DNA of 13,908 bases from CAYYVJ01 sp964475115 (GCA_964475115.1 CAYYVJ010000056.1:1-13908); one strand, 5' to 3'. Counted from the stretch's first letter, positions 6,570 to 13,618 are shown. Made by a program: numbers and translations. Notes: generated by a model from the letters alone, not told the origin.

Positions 6570-7868
6570 TCAATATTCCTTTTCAATTTTTAGTACTTCT
6601 GCGTCCTTTAAATAGTAGTCGAAAAATTCCAAAACAACTTCGTTCATTTTTTCAATGCAATACCGTTCATCAATCATTCCCACGCCAAGCATTTTGGCAA
6701 GCGTAGGTGAAAACAACGGCAAGTCAGTAAAGTTAAGATGACCGGCATTTTTAAACACAGTCTCATATGCACTGATACCATTTTCTGTTGCATGAAAATT
6801 ATCGTATGCATCTCCAACAATTTTCTTTGCGTTTGTGTAATGGTCTTCCGCATAAATATTTAGTAATGGTAAAGGATATGGCGTATCATTTAAAACAACT
6901 GCATTATTTTCAAATGCCACTTCTTCGCCCAACATCGTTCCATCAAGGACAATTATTGCATTAATATCATTGCGCTCTCTGCCCATTTGTGCAGAAGTTG
7001 CTCCTCCAAGAGAGTGACCCATAAGACCGATTTTTTCAGTATCTATTAAGGAAAATAGCACTCCTGTTTTATCCTTTTCACATTCAGCAAGTATTGTATT
7101 AAGAATAAAATTTTCATCATCTATACGAAGTTTCATCCATTCTCTTGTTGTTTTAAAATTTTCTTCTTCCTGACTTGTATCAGTGATAGCATTAATTTCT
7201 ACTGCCCTATTAATAAAATCATTATCTACAATTGTAAGTTTTCCATCTGTGTCCATTGTATAAAACGCCTGATAGGTATGCCCAATACTTGCAACGACAT
7301 ATCCGTTTGAGGCAAGCTCCGCAAACGTAGAGTAATTACTTCCGCTGAATCCAAACGCACCATGTGAAAAAATAACTAGCGGAAATGTCTCATCAGCGTT
7401 TTCAGGATACCAAAATTCAACTGTTAATGCTCTGTTTTCATCGATTTCTGAAAATTCTTCCACCCTGCTATCATCAGTCCACGTATATTTAGCCGTCTCC
7501 ACTTTATACTCACCTGTAATCTTTGCTTGTTCATATTGAGGGAGAAGAATGGGAGGAAACAAGGCAAAGGTAAAGATAACGCCATTTCTTATAAAACGAT
7601 AAATATTTTTCCTTACATTATATTCCTTTTCTCTTTTTCTTACAAGAATTACCATACCTATAAGAGCCTGTATAAACAGTACTAACAAAAGTGCTACATA
7701 GCGAAAACTCCATTCAAAAACTTGAGTGCCAACCAATAATCCAAAAAGTACTAACAAAGCAATGCTAACCATTCCTTTTTCTTCTCTACGATTGTTTCTT
7801 GTTGCAATTGACCAAGCAAAAAAATACATTTCCAATGACAATAATAAAAGCAGTGTAATAATTCCCAT
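6570..7868 (-). CDS. Membrane-anchored alpha/beta hydrolase (PAF-acetylhydrolase-like)
   Basis: The 432-residue protein has four N-terminal membrane helices (about residues 2-21, 33-50, 57-76 and 95-112) followed by an alpha/beta hydrolase domain (about 145-422). The catalytic set is complete: oxyanion-region FSHG (167-170), nucleophile elbow GHSLGG with Ser286, Asp309 in VLDG, and His377 in AGHLNF. Overall layout resembles the platelet-activating-factor acetylhydrolase/dienelactone hydrolase group, which cleaves esters, often of lipids. The start at 7868 follows GGAGGT seven bases upstream. It is the first gene of an operon with the LytTR and DUF3021 genes, so the enzyme is probably controlled by them. 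The substrate is unknown; a membrane lipid or a lipophilic toxin is conceivable but not shown. Confidence 0.87.
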   Translation of the reverse strand: MGIITLLLLLSLEMYFFAWSIATRNNRREEKGMVSIALLVLFGLLVGTQVFEWSFRYVALLLVLFIQALIGMVILVRKREKEYNVRKNIYRFIRNGVIFTFALFPPILLPQYEQAKITGEYKVETAKYTWTDDSRVEEFSEIDENRALTVEFWYPENADETFPLVIFSHGAFGFSGSNYSTFAELASNGYVVASIGHTYQAFYTMDTDGKLTIVDNDFINRAVEINAITDTSQEEENFKTTREWMKLRIDDENFILNTILAECEKDKTGVLFSLIDTEKIGLMGHSLGGATSAQMGRERNDINAIIVLDGTMLGEEVAFENNAVVLNDTPYPLPLLNIYAEDHYTNAKKIVGDAYDNFHATENGISAYETVFKNAGHLNFTDLPLFSPTLAKMLGVGMIDERYCIEKMNEVVLEFFDYYLKDAEVLKIEKEY

Positions 7869-7881
7869 ACTTATACCTCCA

Positions 7882-7912
7882 AATTTATTTATGCTCTCAT
7901 CATAAATAAATT
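7882..7912. repeat. Perfect 12-bp inverted repeat at the hydrolase operon start site
   Basis: AATTTATTTATG (7882-7893) and CATAAATAAATT (7901-7912) are perfectly complementary around a 7-base spacer. The element covers the -10 box and expected start site and abuts the GGAGGT ribosome binding site of the hydrolase gene. Because transcription would start inside it, it is more likely a protein-binding site than an RNA hairpin (inference). Confidence 0.6.
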
Positions 7913-7927
7913 GGATTTTAGAATCAA
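7899..7927 (-). promoter_or_regulatory. Promoter of the hydrolase-LytTR-DUF3021 operon
   Basis: On the minus strand TTGATT (7927-7922), a 17-bp spacer and TATGAT (7904-7899) form a good but non-perfect sigma-A promoter with optimal spacing. The start site would be near 7892, giving a leader of about 25 nt. Direct repeats lie 8 bp upstream of the -35 box, a usual place for an activator. Confidence 0.65.
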
Positions 7928-7935
7928 TGGATATT

Positions 7936-7967
7936 GGATAAGATGCATTTTAGAAGGATAAGTTGCA
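7936..7967. promoter_or_regulatory. Direct repeats 20 bp apart, candidate LytTR operator
   Basis: GGATAAGATGCA (7936-7947) and GGATAAGTTGCA (7956-7967) agree at 11 of 12 positions and start exactly 20 bp apart, about two helical turns. LytTR proteins typically bind two imperfect direct repeats on one face of the helix. The second copy (TAAGTTGCA) partly resembles the published LytTR-type consensus. Placement just upstream of the -35 box suits activation by the LytTR protein of the same operon. Function is inferred. Confidence 0.55.
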
Positions 7968-7986
7968 GTAGAACTAATTTTTGATT

Positions 7987-8238
7987 TTATCCTTGAAGTC
8001 CTCTTGATTGTCGTTCCATATCTTCCACGACAATATCATAAATTTCACCTATAGAAGCACAATACTCAATTAGCTTCCACGGTATGTTTGTGTGAAAATG
8101 TATTTTTATCAATTCTTCATCTCCAACTGCAAGTAAGCAATCACCTTCAATATTCTTTGTTATATATTCACTAATTTCATCTTCTGAAAGATTTTCTCCT
8201 TCAACTAATAATTGTACATCATATTTAAATTCAAGCAT
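7987..8238 (-). CDS. Small stand-alone protein resembling part of FakA/YloV
   Basis: This 83-residue protein resembles the segment of the fatty-acid kinase FakA/YloV (dihydroxyacetone kinase-like) that follows the Dak2 ATP-binding domain: YDVQLLVEG, GDCLLAVGDEELIKIHFHTN and DMERQ. The HxHT pair (His47, His49) is kept. The Cys of the usual GYCTEF segment is replaced by YDVQ, and no kinase domain is present. I choose ATG 8238 (GGAG seven bases upstream) over ATG 8244, which is too close to the ribosome binding site. It follows the flavodoxin-like gene by 25 bp. It is not an obvious truncation, since it has its own start, ribosome binding site and stop. Its role is unknown; a regulatory or binding module is possible. 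Confidence 0.78.
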   Translation of the reverse strand: MLEFKYDVQLLVEGENLSEDEISEYITKNIEGDCLLAVGDEELIKIHFHTNIPWKLIEYCASIGEIYDIVVEDMERQSRGLQG

Positions 8239-8263
8239 ATTCATTCTCCTTTTTCTCTTTTTA

Positions 8264-8797
8264 TTAGCTTGTTAATAGCAAAGCAAGTTCATTTAAACTA
8301 TTAAAATCAACAAAATCCACTTGCTGATTGTAAGTTTCAATAATACCCTTTGTTTCTGCATCCTGCTTTTCAGTGGGGATTCTTTTTACTTTATTATACA
8401 ATAGTTTCATCATAGTTCTATGTAAGAAATTCAACTTTTGATAATCTATACCACCTCTTAAGTGAAAAATCTTTACATGTTCAAATATACTCTCTGGAAT
8501 TTGCCTGCTTATAGATTCTCTTATACTTTTAATGTTTTTTATGTCCTTTGGATCGGCTAATCCAACGGTGACAATAAAAATCTCTTTTTCACTACTCACA
8601 GATAACTGCTTTATTGTTTTATTTAAGCCTAAAACTCCTCCTGCATATAGTCCACCTATGTATAAAATAGTATCGTAACTTGTTAAATCCTTTACTTTAT
8701 CATAAGAAATGGCTTCTATTCCGGTTCTCTTAGATAACTCAGTCGCATAACTTTTTGTCGTACCATAATAACTTCCATATATAATTATTTTTGACAT
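8264..8797 (-). CDS. Flavodoxin-like FMN protein
   Basis: This 177-residue cytoplasmic protein is of the flavodoxin fold and resembles the HemG/menaquinone-dependent protoporphyrinogen oxidase type (Flavodoxin_5). The FMN phosphate loop is visible at residues 8-18 (GSYYGTTKSYA), followed by DTILYIGGLYAGGVLG (the second flavin loop) and FIVTVGLADP. The C-terminal half has a basic segment (RTMMKLLYNKVKR). The ATG at 8797 is preceded by AGAGGG. The gene precedes the FakA-like small protein by 25 bp and follows the YhbS-like acetyltransferase by 34 bp, so it probably shares their transcript. It likely carries electrons in an anaerobe; no heme genes are nearby, so a protoporphyrinogen oxidase function is not supported. 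Confidence 0.85.
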   Translation of the reverse strand: MSKIIIYGSYYGTTKSYATELSKRTGIEAISYDKVKDLTSYDTILYIGGLYAGGVLGLNKTIKQLSVSSEKEIFIVTVGLADPKDIKNIKSIRESISRQIPESIFEHVKIFHLRGGIDYQKLNFLHRTMMKLLYNKVKRIPTEKQDAETKGIIETYNQQVDFVDFNSLNELALLLTS

Positions 8798-8831
8798 AAT
8801 TCTTCCCTCTTAAATTTCTATGTTTTTTCAC

Positions 8832-9362
8832 CTAATCCCATTGTCCTGGGAACTTCAATTTTTGTAGTTGCGGAATTTTTTTGTTATACTCCTCTACTTC
8901 TTCTTTTGGAAGATCATTAAACACTTCCGATTCATAGAATTTTCCTTTTATGTTTTTCATACTACCATTTGCTAATTCAAATCCCATAAATGCATCAAAG
9001 TTTTTTCCATCAGCAGTTGTAATATGAAAATTATCACATGTTTTAAATCCTATTCTAGGATAATAATCTGGTTCACCAAATATTACTATCCCTTTATATC
9101 CTTTATTTAAGGCTAATTTCATTGTTTCCTTTAATAATAACTCACCAACTCCACATCCCTGCCATTTAGGCTCTACACAAAGAGGTCCAAAGGTTATAAC
9201 TTCATGTATATCTGCCCCATTAACAACCCTTGACTTTGAATACATAATGCATCCTATTACTTCTCCATCTTTCACTGCTATTCTGCTTAGTTCTGGAAGA
9301 TAATCCTTATCTTGACGTAATTTATGTACAAGGTAATGTTCGTCACATCCAAGATGATGTTT
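8832..9362 (-). CDS. GNAT acetyltransferase, YhbS-like (5' end lost in gap)
   Basis: This is the C-terminal 177 residues of a GNAT N-acetyltransferase. The sequence begins within GCDEHYLVHKLR, where the family has roughly its 30th residue, and contains the acetyl-CoA binding segment (FGPLCVEPKWQGCGVGELLLKE, with Q/RxxGxG/A as QGCGVG), then a PRIGFK motif and a conserved tail (TTADGKNFDAFMGFEL, KGKFYES). The first 25-35 residues and start codon are in the run of N. It reads in frame with the fragment across the gap only by chance: that fragment is the start of a different GNAT gene. Substrate unknown. The flavodoxin-like gene follows 34 bp downstream. Confidence 0.85.
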   Translation of the reverse strand, partial: KHHLGCDEHYLVHKLRQDKDYLPELSRIAVKDGEVIGCIMYSKSRVVNGADIHEVITFGPLCVEPKWQGCGVGELLLKETMKLALNKGYKGIVIFGEPDYYPRIGFKTCDNFHITTADGKNFDAFMGFELANGSMKNIKGKFYESEVFNDLPKEEVEEYNKKIPQLQKLKFPGQWD

Positions 9363-9462
9363 NNNNNNNNNNNNNNNNNNNNNNNNNNNNNNNNNNNNNN
9401 NNNNNNNNNNNNNNNNNNNNNNNNNNNNNNNNNNNNNNNNNNNNNNNNNNNNNNNNNNNNNN
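9363..9462. other. Scaffold gap of 100 N
   Basis: Exactly 100 N, a conventional placeholder for a gap of unknown size. Comparing the two flanking acetyltransferase fragments with usual family lengths suggests the true missing sequence is about 300 bp or more, enough to hold about 70 residues of one gene, an intergenic region and about 30 residues of the other. Confidence 0.97.
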
Positions 9463-9716
9463 GTATCATCTATACTTCCATATCCATTGATATTTCTTAC
9501 CCAAATTGCACCAACAATTTTTTTATCAACTTCTGCACACAAACAATAATCATCTTTTTTGCTTCCAAAATTCTCAATGTATATGTTAAGCTCAGGCTTT
9601 TCTATAATTGATTTAGGAAGCAGATTTGTTTCATCGCGCTGAAATATAGCTTCATACAAAAAATCATCCAGAAGTGGATATTCATGTGAATGCATTTCTC
9701 TAATAATATATTTCAT
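9463..9716 (-). CDS. GNAT acetyltransferase, N-terminal fragment (3' end lost in gap)
   Basis: The first 84 residues of a GNAT protein are visible: MKYIIREMHSHEYPLLDDFL, then KKDDYCLCAEVDKKIVGAIWVR (beta strands 2-4 of the fold) and NGYGSIDD at the gap edge. Relatives are about 160 residues, so about 70 are missing, including the acetyl-CoA loop. I choose the ATG at 9716, 10 bp from GGAG (9727-9730), over a TTG at 9725 that lies too close to it. It starts 38 bp after the metallophosphoesterase stop. The sequence on the other side of the gap belongs to a second, YhbS-like acetyltransferase. Confidence 0.83.
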
Positions 9717-9754
9717 ATATTTCAAACTCCTTTACAAATTAAAACTTACTACTT

Positions 9755-10609
9755 CTACATAAATTCAGCAACTGCTTGTTCCCAATATTTCTCCGGAATA
9801 TTGGGGCATATGTAAGTTCCAGTTTCTTCATTACATAATGACATTACTTTTGCCAGTACAGTACTATGTGGTATATTTCCGTTACGCAATAAATTTTCAG
9901 TTAAAAGGCACCAGAATGGTGCATACTCGCTAAGTCCTGATTTGTAAAGTTCGTCTATTGCCGTTTTAACATCATATTCTAGGCTTATAAATTCTTCTTC
10001 CCATTGATTGTGTTTTTCGTGTAATATTAGGAATTGTGTTTTTCCATCACTACACAAAGGAACACCAACTGAACCTACATTTAATACTTTTTTTCCTTTA
10101 TGTTCAATTTTATTTTGGATATGAGTATGTCCACATAAAATAATCGTTGATTCTGAATTCTCCATAATCTCATGAGTTTTTTCATTATTAGGTAAAAGTT
10201 TTTCATTCACTTTATTAGGTGAACCATGGCAGATAGTAATTTGCGGCATAGAAGCAATCTTAATATTCTGGGTTGCCTGTAATGTTTTGAAGAAATATAA
10301 ATCTTTCTTTGTTAATCTCTCATATATGTATAACAATGTTCCTGTTGTTGAATCATTCATATTCCAACCTTTTTCTCCGTTTGCAGAATAATTCAACCAG
10401 TAATCTTCTTTATTTCCCTTAATAAAATAGCAATTATACTTTGACATCATGTTGTAAATTATTTGCATTGTTTTTTGTGGATATGCCAAATCACCTAGAT
10501 AATCACCTAAAAAGAAAAATGTATCTATGTTTTTAGACAGCGCGTAGTCTAAACAACGATTTAAAGCAATATGATTTCCGTGTATGTCTGATAAAACCGC
10601 TACATTCAT
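9755..10609 (-). CDS. Metallophosphoesterase (YfcE/MJ0936-like)
   Basis: This 284-residue cytoplasmic phosphoesterase has the full calcineurin-type metal-binding set: DIHGNH (Asp8, His10), GDYLGD (Asp36), GNKED (Asn66; the usual GNHE/D with Lys), CHGSPN (His128) and CGHTHIQ (His161, His163). Such enzymes hydrolyse phosphodiesters or phosphomonoesters with two metal ions. After the metallophos domain (about 1-195) there is an additional 90-residue C-terminal part with no recognised motif, longer than in YfcE itself. The ATG at 10609 follows GGAGGTGTAGA and lies 1 bp after the transporter stop codon, so translation is coupled; the longer reading from 10648 lacks a ribosome binding site and overlaps the transporter gene. 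Substrate unknown. Confidence 0.9.
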   Translation of the reverse strand: MNVAVLSDIHGNHIALNRCLDYALSKNIDTFFFLGDYLGDLAYPQKTMQIIYNMMSKYNCYFIKGNKEDYWLNYSANGEKGWNMNDSTTGTLLYIYERLTKKDLYFFKTLQATQNIKIASMPQITICHGSPNKVNEKLLPNNEKTHEIMENSESTIILCGHTHIQNKIEHKGKKVLNVGSVGVPLCSDGKTQFLILHEKHNQWEEEFISLEYDVKTAIDELYKSGLSEYAPFWCLLTENLLRNGNIPHSTVLAKVMSLCNEETGTYICPNIPEKYWEQAVAEFM

Positions 10610-10610
10610 T

Positions 10611-11507
10611 CTACACCTCCGCAAATTCCTTTTTATCTGGCATCTCACTTATCATTGTTGCACACAAAACAAGAACAGCTCCTACAGTTTCAGGAATCCC
10701 CATACTTTCATGCAATAACAATGCAGAAAGTATGATTGCCACAACAGGATCAATGTAACTAAATAAAGCAACGATCTGTGCTTTCAAATCCTTCATTGAA
10801 CCAAAATACAGGACATAGGCAATTCCCGTATGCACTATACCAACTATTAAAAGCATAAAAACAACAAGTGGTGTAAATGCAGTACTGGATATTTGTTCAG
10901 TGAGAAACGTATATGGTAATAGCACTAAGGTCGCCGTGCCAAGTTGCATGATCGTCTTGTCATAAGCAGAAATATCTCTGATCTTCTTGTTTAAAATAAT
11001 AACACTTGCATAAAACACAGCAGCAGCAAGTCCAAGGATAATTCCTTTCAGTTCGCTAATGCCGCTAAAGCCGACTCTAAGCACACCTGAAACAAGTATC
11101 ATTCCAATCAAAGCAATCACAATACATGCTACCTTTTTCAATGTAAGACTTTCTTTCAGAAAAATCGGAGATACTAATATAACTATAATTGGGGCCATAT
11201 AGTAACATAATGTTGCTGTTGCTACAGAAGTATACTGATAAGATTCAAATAGTAAAATCCAATTAAAGCCTATCAATACACCTGAAACACAAAGAAGCAA
11301 CAAATTAGACTTTATTGCTTTCATTGACGGTCTCATTCCCTTTATTAATACATATAAAAGCAAAAATATCGTGCCTATAAGCCCCCTCGCCATTGCCAGC
11401 ATAGCAGAAGGCAGAGGTATATACCTGCGAAAAATCCCTATAGTTCCAAAAATAAACATTGCTGCTATCAATGTCAGTTTTGATTTTTTTTCTGAACTGT
11501 TTATCAT
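10611..11507 (-). CDS. EamA/DMT-family transporter
   Basis: This 298-residue protein has ten predicted membrane helices arranged as two EamA repeats (about residues 12-140 and 153-287). Characteristic segments are the N-terminal FIFGTIGIFRR, CYYMAPIIVILVSPIFLKES at the end of the first repeat, and SYIDPVVAIILSALLLHES at the equivalent place in the second. Members of the drug/metabolite transporter superfamily export amino acids or other metabolites; the substrate cannot be told from sequence. The ATG at 11507 has only a weak AGGGA ribosome binding site. It follows the RimJ/RimL-like acetyltransferase by 26 bp and is translationally coupled to the metallophosphoesterase. Confidence 0.92.
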   Translation of the reverse strand: MINSSEKKSKLTLIAAMFIFGTIGIFRRYIPLPSAMLAMARGLIGTIFLLLYVLIKGMRPSMKAIKSNLLLLCVSGVLIGFNWILLFESYQYTSVATATLCYYMAPIIVILVSPIFLKESLTLKKVACIVIALIGMILVSGVLRVGFSGISELKGIILGLAAAVFYASVIILNKKIRDISAYDKTIMQLGTATLVLLPYTFLTEQISSTAFTPLVVFMLLIVGIVHTGIAYVLYFGSMKDLKAQIVALFSYIDPVVAIILSALLLHESMGIPETVGAVLVLCATMISEMPDKKEFAEV

Positions 11508-11533
11508 ATTTTGTTTTTCCCTATCATATTACT

Positions 11534-11721
11534 TTATTCTATTTCAAGTACATACTTTAGATCTTCTCTTTCCTCATCAGAAGATTTATTCCTACGACCT
11601 TGTGTTTTACTCACAAATTTCATACCTAACGTTTCCATAACCCTATATGAGCTTACATTTTCACTATCGCAGTGTGCAACGATTTTTTTGACTTTCAGTT
11701 CCTTTATTGCAAGATTTATTA
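11534..11721 (-). CDS. RimJ/RimL-type GNAT acetyltransferase, C-terminal part
   Basis: The last 62 residues of a ribosomal-protein-type GNAT acetyltransferase: INLAIKELKVKKIVAHCDSE, NVSSYRVMETLGMKFVSKTQ and a charged tail GRRNKSSDEEREDLKYVLEIE. The N-V-S-S-Y-R-V-M-E-T-L-G-M segment is the conserved last helix and strand of RimJ/RimL proteins. It is almost certainly the same gene as the fragment at 11822-11962 with the middle in the N run. The EamA transporter follows 26 bp downstream. Confidence 0.85.
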
Positions 11722-11821
11722 NNNNNNNNNNNNNNNNNNNNNNNNNNNNNNNNNNNNNNNNNNNNNNNNNNNNNNNNNNNNNNNNNNNNNNNNNNNNNNN
11801 NNNNNNNNNNNNNNNNNNNNN
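11722..11821. other. Scaffold gap of 100 N
   Basis: A second placeholder of exactly 100 N, inside an acetyltransferase gene. Relatives need about 65-75 residues (near 200-220 bp) between the two visible ends, so the real gap is probably about twice the printed size. Confidence 0.97.
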
Positions 11822-11962
11822 ACCAATGTCAGCATTTGGCAAATTCACCATGTATTTAGTATTTTCATAATCACTTGCATATTCGTGAGTAGATATTAAG
11901 TATTGAGGACCAAGTGGAACCAATAATAACCTTTCTGTATGTATCACTCTATATGACTTCAT
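11822..11962 (-). CDS. RimJ/RimL-type GNAT acetyltransferase, N-terminal part
   Basis: The first 47 residues of the same acetyltransferase: MKSYRVIHTERLLLVPLGPQ is the classic opening of the Acetyltransf_3 (RimJ/RimL) family (TERLLL), followed by HEYASDYENTKYMVNLPNADIG. The ATG at 11962 has GGGGG nine bases upstream. The gene starts 28 bp after the tag stop codon. The acetyl-CoA binding middle part falls in the gap, so activity cannot be judged. Whether it modifies a ribosomal protein or a small molecule is unknown. Confidence 0.85.
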
Positions 11963-11990
11963 TATTTTATTCCCCCAAATACATTAATTT

Positions 11991-12545
11991 CTATTTCCTA
12001 TGCCTAAAGCATGATACCAAGTGATCATTTACTAATCCAATTGCCTGAATATGAGCATATACAATCGTTGAGCCTAAAAATTTAAATCCTCTTTTCTTTA
12101 AGTCCTTACTTACTTTATCTGACAATTCTGTAGTAGCAGGAACTTCAGAAAGTTCTTCCCAATGATTTACTACTTGAGTGTAGTCAACAAATGACCAAAT
12201 ATATTTATCGAAGCTTCCCCACTCTTTTCTAACTTCTAAAAACCGTTTCGCATTATTTATTGAGGCTTCTATCTTTTTACGATTTCTAACTATTCCGGGA
12301 TTATTTAGTAATTCGTTTATCTTGTCTTCGTCATACATTGCTACCTTTTCAACATCAAATCCATCATATGCTTCTCTATAGTTTTCTCTCTTCTTTAATA
12401 TGGTTATCCAGCTTAATCCAGCCTGCGCTGATTCTAATACTAGAAACTCAAAATGTTTTTTATCATCATGAACAGGATCTCCCCATTCCTCATCATGATA
12501 TTTTTCATATAATTCACTTCCTAGACACCATTGACAACGATTCAT
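11991..12545 (-). CDS. tag: DNA-3-methyladenine glycosylase I
   Basis: This 184-residue enzyme excises 3-methyladenine from alkylated DNA (base-excision repair). It matches E. coli Tag residue by residue at the key sites: zinc ligands Cys4 (NRCQWC), His17 (YHDEEWG), His175 and Cys179 (NDHLVSCFRH), and the active-site Glu38 with neighbouring Trp46 (LESAQAGLSW). Length is complete. The ATG at 12545 has GGTGA five bases upstream and follows the threonine aldolase gene by 16 bp, so both are probably co-transcribed. This pairing with an aldolase and acetyltransferases looks like general housekeeping or stress and gives no sign of an Ada-type adaptive system. Confidence 0.96.
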   Translation of the reverse strand: MNRCQWCLGSELYEKYHDEEWGDPVHDDKKHFEFLVLESAQAGLSWITILKKRENYREAYDGFDVEKVAMYDEDKINELLNNPGIVRNRKKIEASINNAKRFLEVRKEWGSFDKYIWSFVDYTQVVNHWEELSEVPATTELSDKVSKDLKKRGFKFLGSTIVYAHIQAIGLVNDHLVSCFRHRK

Positions 12546-12561
12546 AATTCACCAGCTTTCT

Positions 12562-13587
12562 CTATAATAATGTAATGAGTTCCTCAACGTCCTCTTTTTT
12601 TGTTGCCCAGCTTGTTGCAAATCTTACAACAGTATGGTTCTCATCTAGCTTTTCCCAAAAGCTAAAAACAACAAATTCTTTTAAACGATTCAATTCCTTG
12701 TTCTCTAATATAATAAAAATCTGATTAGTCGGTGAATCAATATAAAAAGTATAATCTTTTTGCTTAAGTGCATCTTTTAACTTGTCAGCCGTTTCAATAG
12801 CATTTTTACTTATATCTAAGTAAAGGTTATCTGTAAATAGAGCATCAAACTGTATTCCAATCAAACGTCCCTTGGCAAGCAACGCACCATGTTGTTTAAT
12901 CATTGTTAAAAAATGCTTTGGTGCATTATTTTCAGGAAATACTACAGCTTCTCCACATAATGCGCCAACTTTTGTCCCGCCGATATAAAAAATGTCACAA
13001 TACCGTGCAATATCAGAAAGAGTAACATCTGCCCCCTTACTCATGAGACCATATCCTAACCTTGCTCCATCCAGATACAAAGGGATTTTATAATCCTTAC
13101 AAATCGATGAAATCTCTGATAATTCTTTCTTTGAATATAGGGTTCCATATTCTGTTGGATGAGAAATATAAACCATCCCTGGGAAAACCATGTGCTCATG
13201 ATTTCCATCATTATAAAAGGTCTGCAAATAATTACTAAGCGTTTCCGCTAAAATTTTACCATCCTTATGTGGAATTTCTAAAACTTTATGTCCTGTATGC
13301 TCGATTGCTCCAGCCTCATGAGTGCTAATGTGTCCAGATGATGCAGCTATTACACCTTCATACTGTTTTAACACAGCATCTATTACTGTCTGATTTGTTT
13401 GGGTTCCACCTACTAAGAAATAAATATCAGCATTCGGGCTTTCACAACTCTTTCTAATTTTATCTTTCGCCAACTCACAGTATCTATCATTTCCATATCC
13501 TGAAAGCTTCTCCAAATTGGTTTCTATTAGACGCTTTAAAACCTTTTCGTGAGCCCCTTCAGAATAGTCATTTTCAAAATAAAGCAT
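12562..13587 (-). CDS. ltaE: Low-specificity L-threonine aldolase
   Basis: This 341-residue PLP enzyme (beta-eliminating lyase family, GLY1/LtaE type) splits L-threonine or allo-threonine into glycine and acetaldehyde. Visible features: the N-terminal YFENDYSEGAH, the PLP-stacking His86 in SSGHISTHEAGA, DGARLG with Asp173 and Arg176, and the Schiff-base lysine Lys206 in IGGTKVGA. I choose ATG 13587, with AAAGGTGG seven bases upstream, over an ATG at 13605 that would put this ribosome binding site inside the gene; the shorter form has the usual family length. It follows the DJ-1-like gene by 31 bp and precedes tag by 16 bp. It could supply glycine, a link to betaine metabolism only by speculation. 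Confidence 0.94.
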   Translation of the reverse strand: MLYFENDYSEGAHEKVLKRLIETNLEKLSGYGNDRYCELAKDKIRKSCESPNADIYFLVGGTQTNQTVIDAVLKQYEGVIAASSGHISTHEAGAIEHTGHKVLEIPHKDGKILAETLSNYLQTFYNDGNHEHMVFPGMVYISHPTEYGTLYSKKELSEISSICKDYKIPLYLDGARLGYGLMSKGADVTLSDIARYCDIFYIGGTKVGALCGEAVVFPENNAPKHFLTMIKQHGALLAKGRLIGIQFDALFTDNLYLDISKNAIETADKLKDALKQKDYTFYIDSPTNQIFIILENKELNRLKEFVVFSFWEKLDENHTVVRFATSWATKKEDVEELITLL

Positions 13588-13618
13588 TGTATTTCCACCT
13601 TTCAAATTTATCCTTATA

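Noticed and set aside
7954..7993. AAGGATAA/TTATCCTT inverted repeat as a terminator after the FakA-like gene
   Set aside because: The loop is about 24 bases, the stem is only 8 AT-rich pairs and no T run follows, so termination is unlikely.
8264..8797. Flavodoxin-like protein as HemG protoporphyrinogen oxidase
   Set aside because: The resemblance is to the fold and the FMN loop only. No heme biosynthesis gene is nearby and an anaerobe may not need this step.
8832..9725. A single tandem-GNAT protein of 297 residues
   Set aside because: The continuity depends on 100 placeholder N. The two sides match different GNAT subfamilies at positions that require two separate genes.
11511..11899. Plus-strand open frames running through the second gap
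   Set aside because: They exist only because N bases contain no stop codons, and they are antisense to the RimJ/RimL-type gene.
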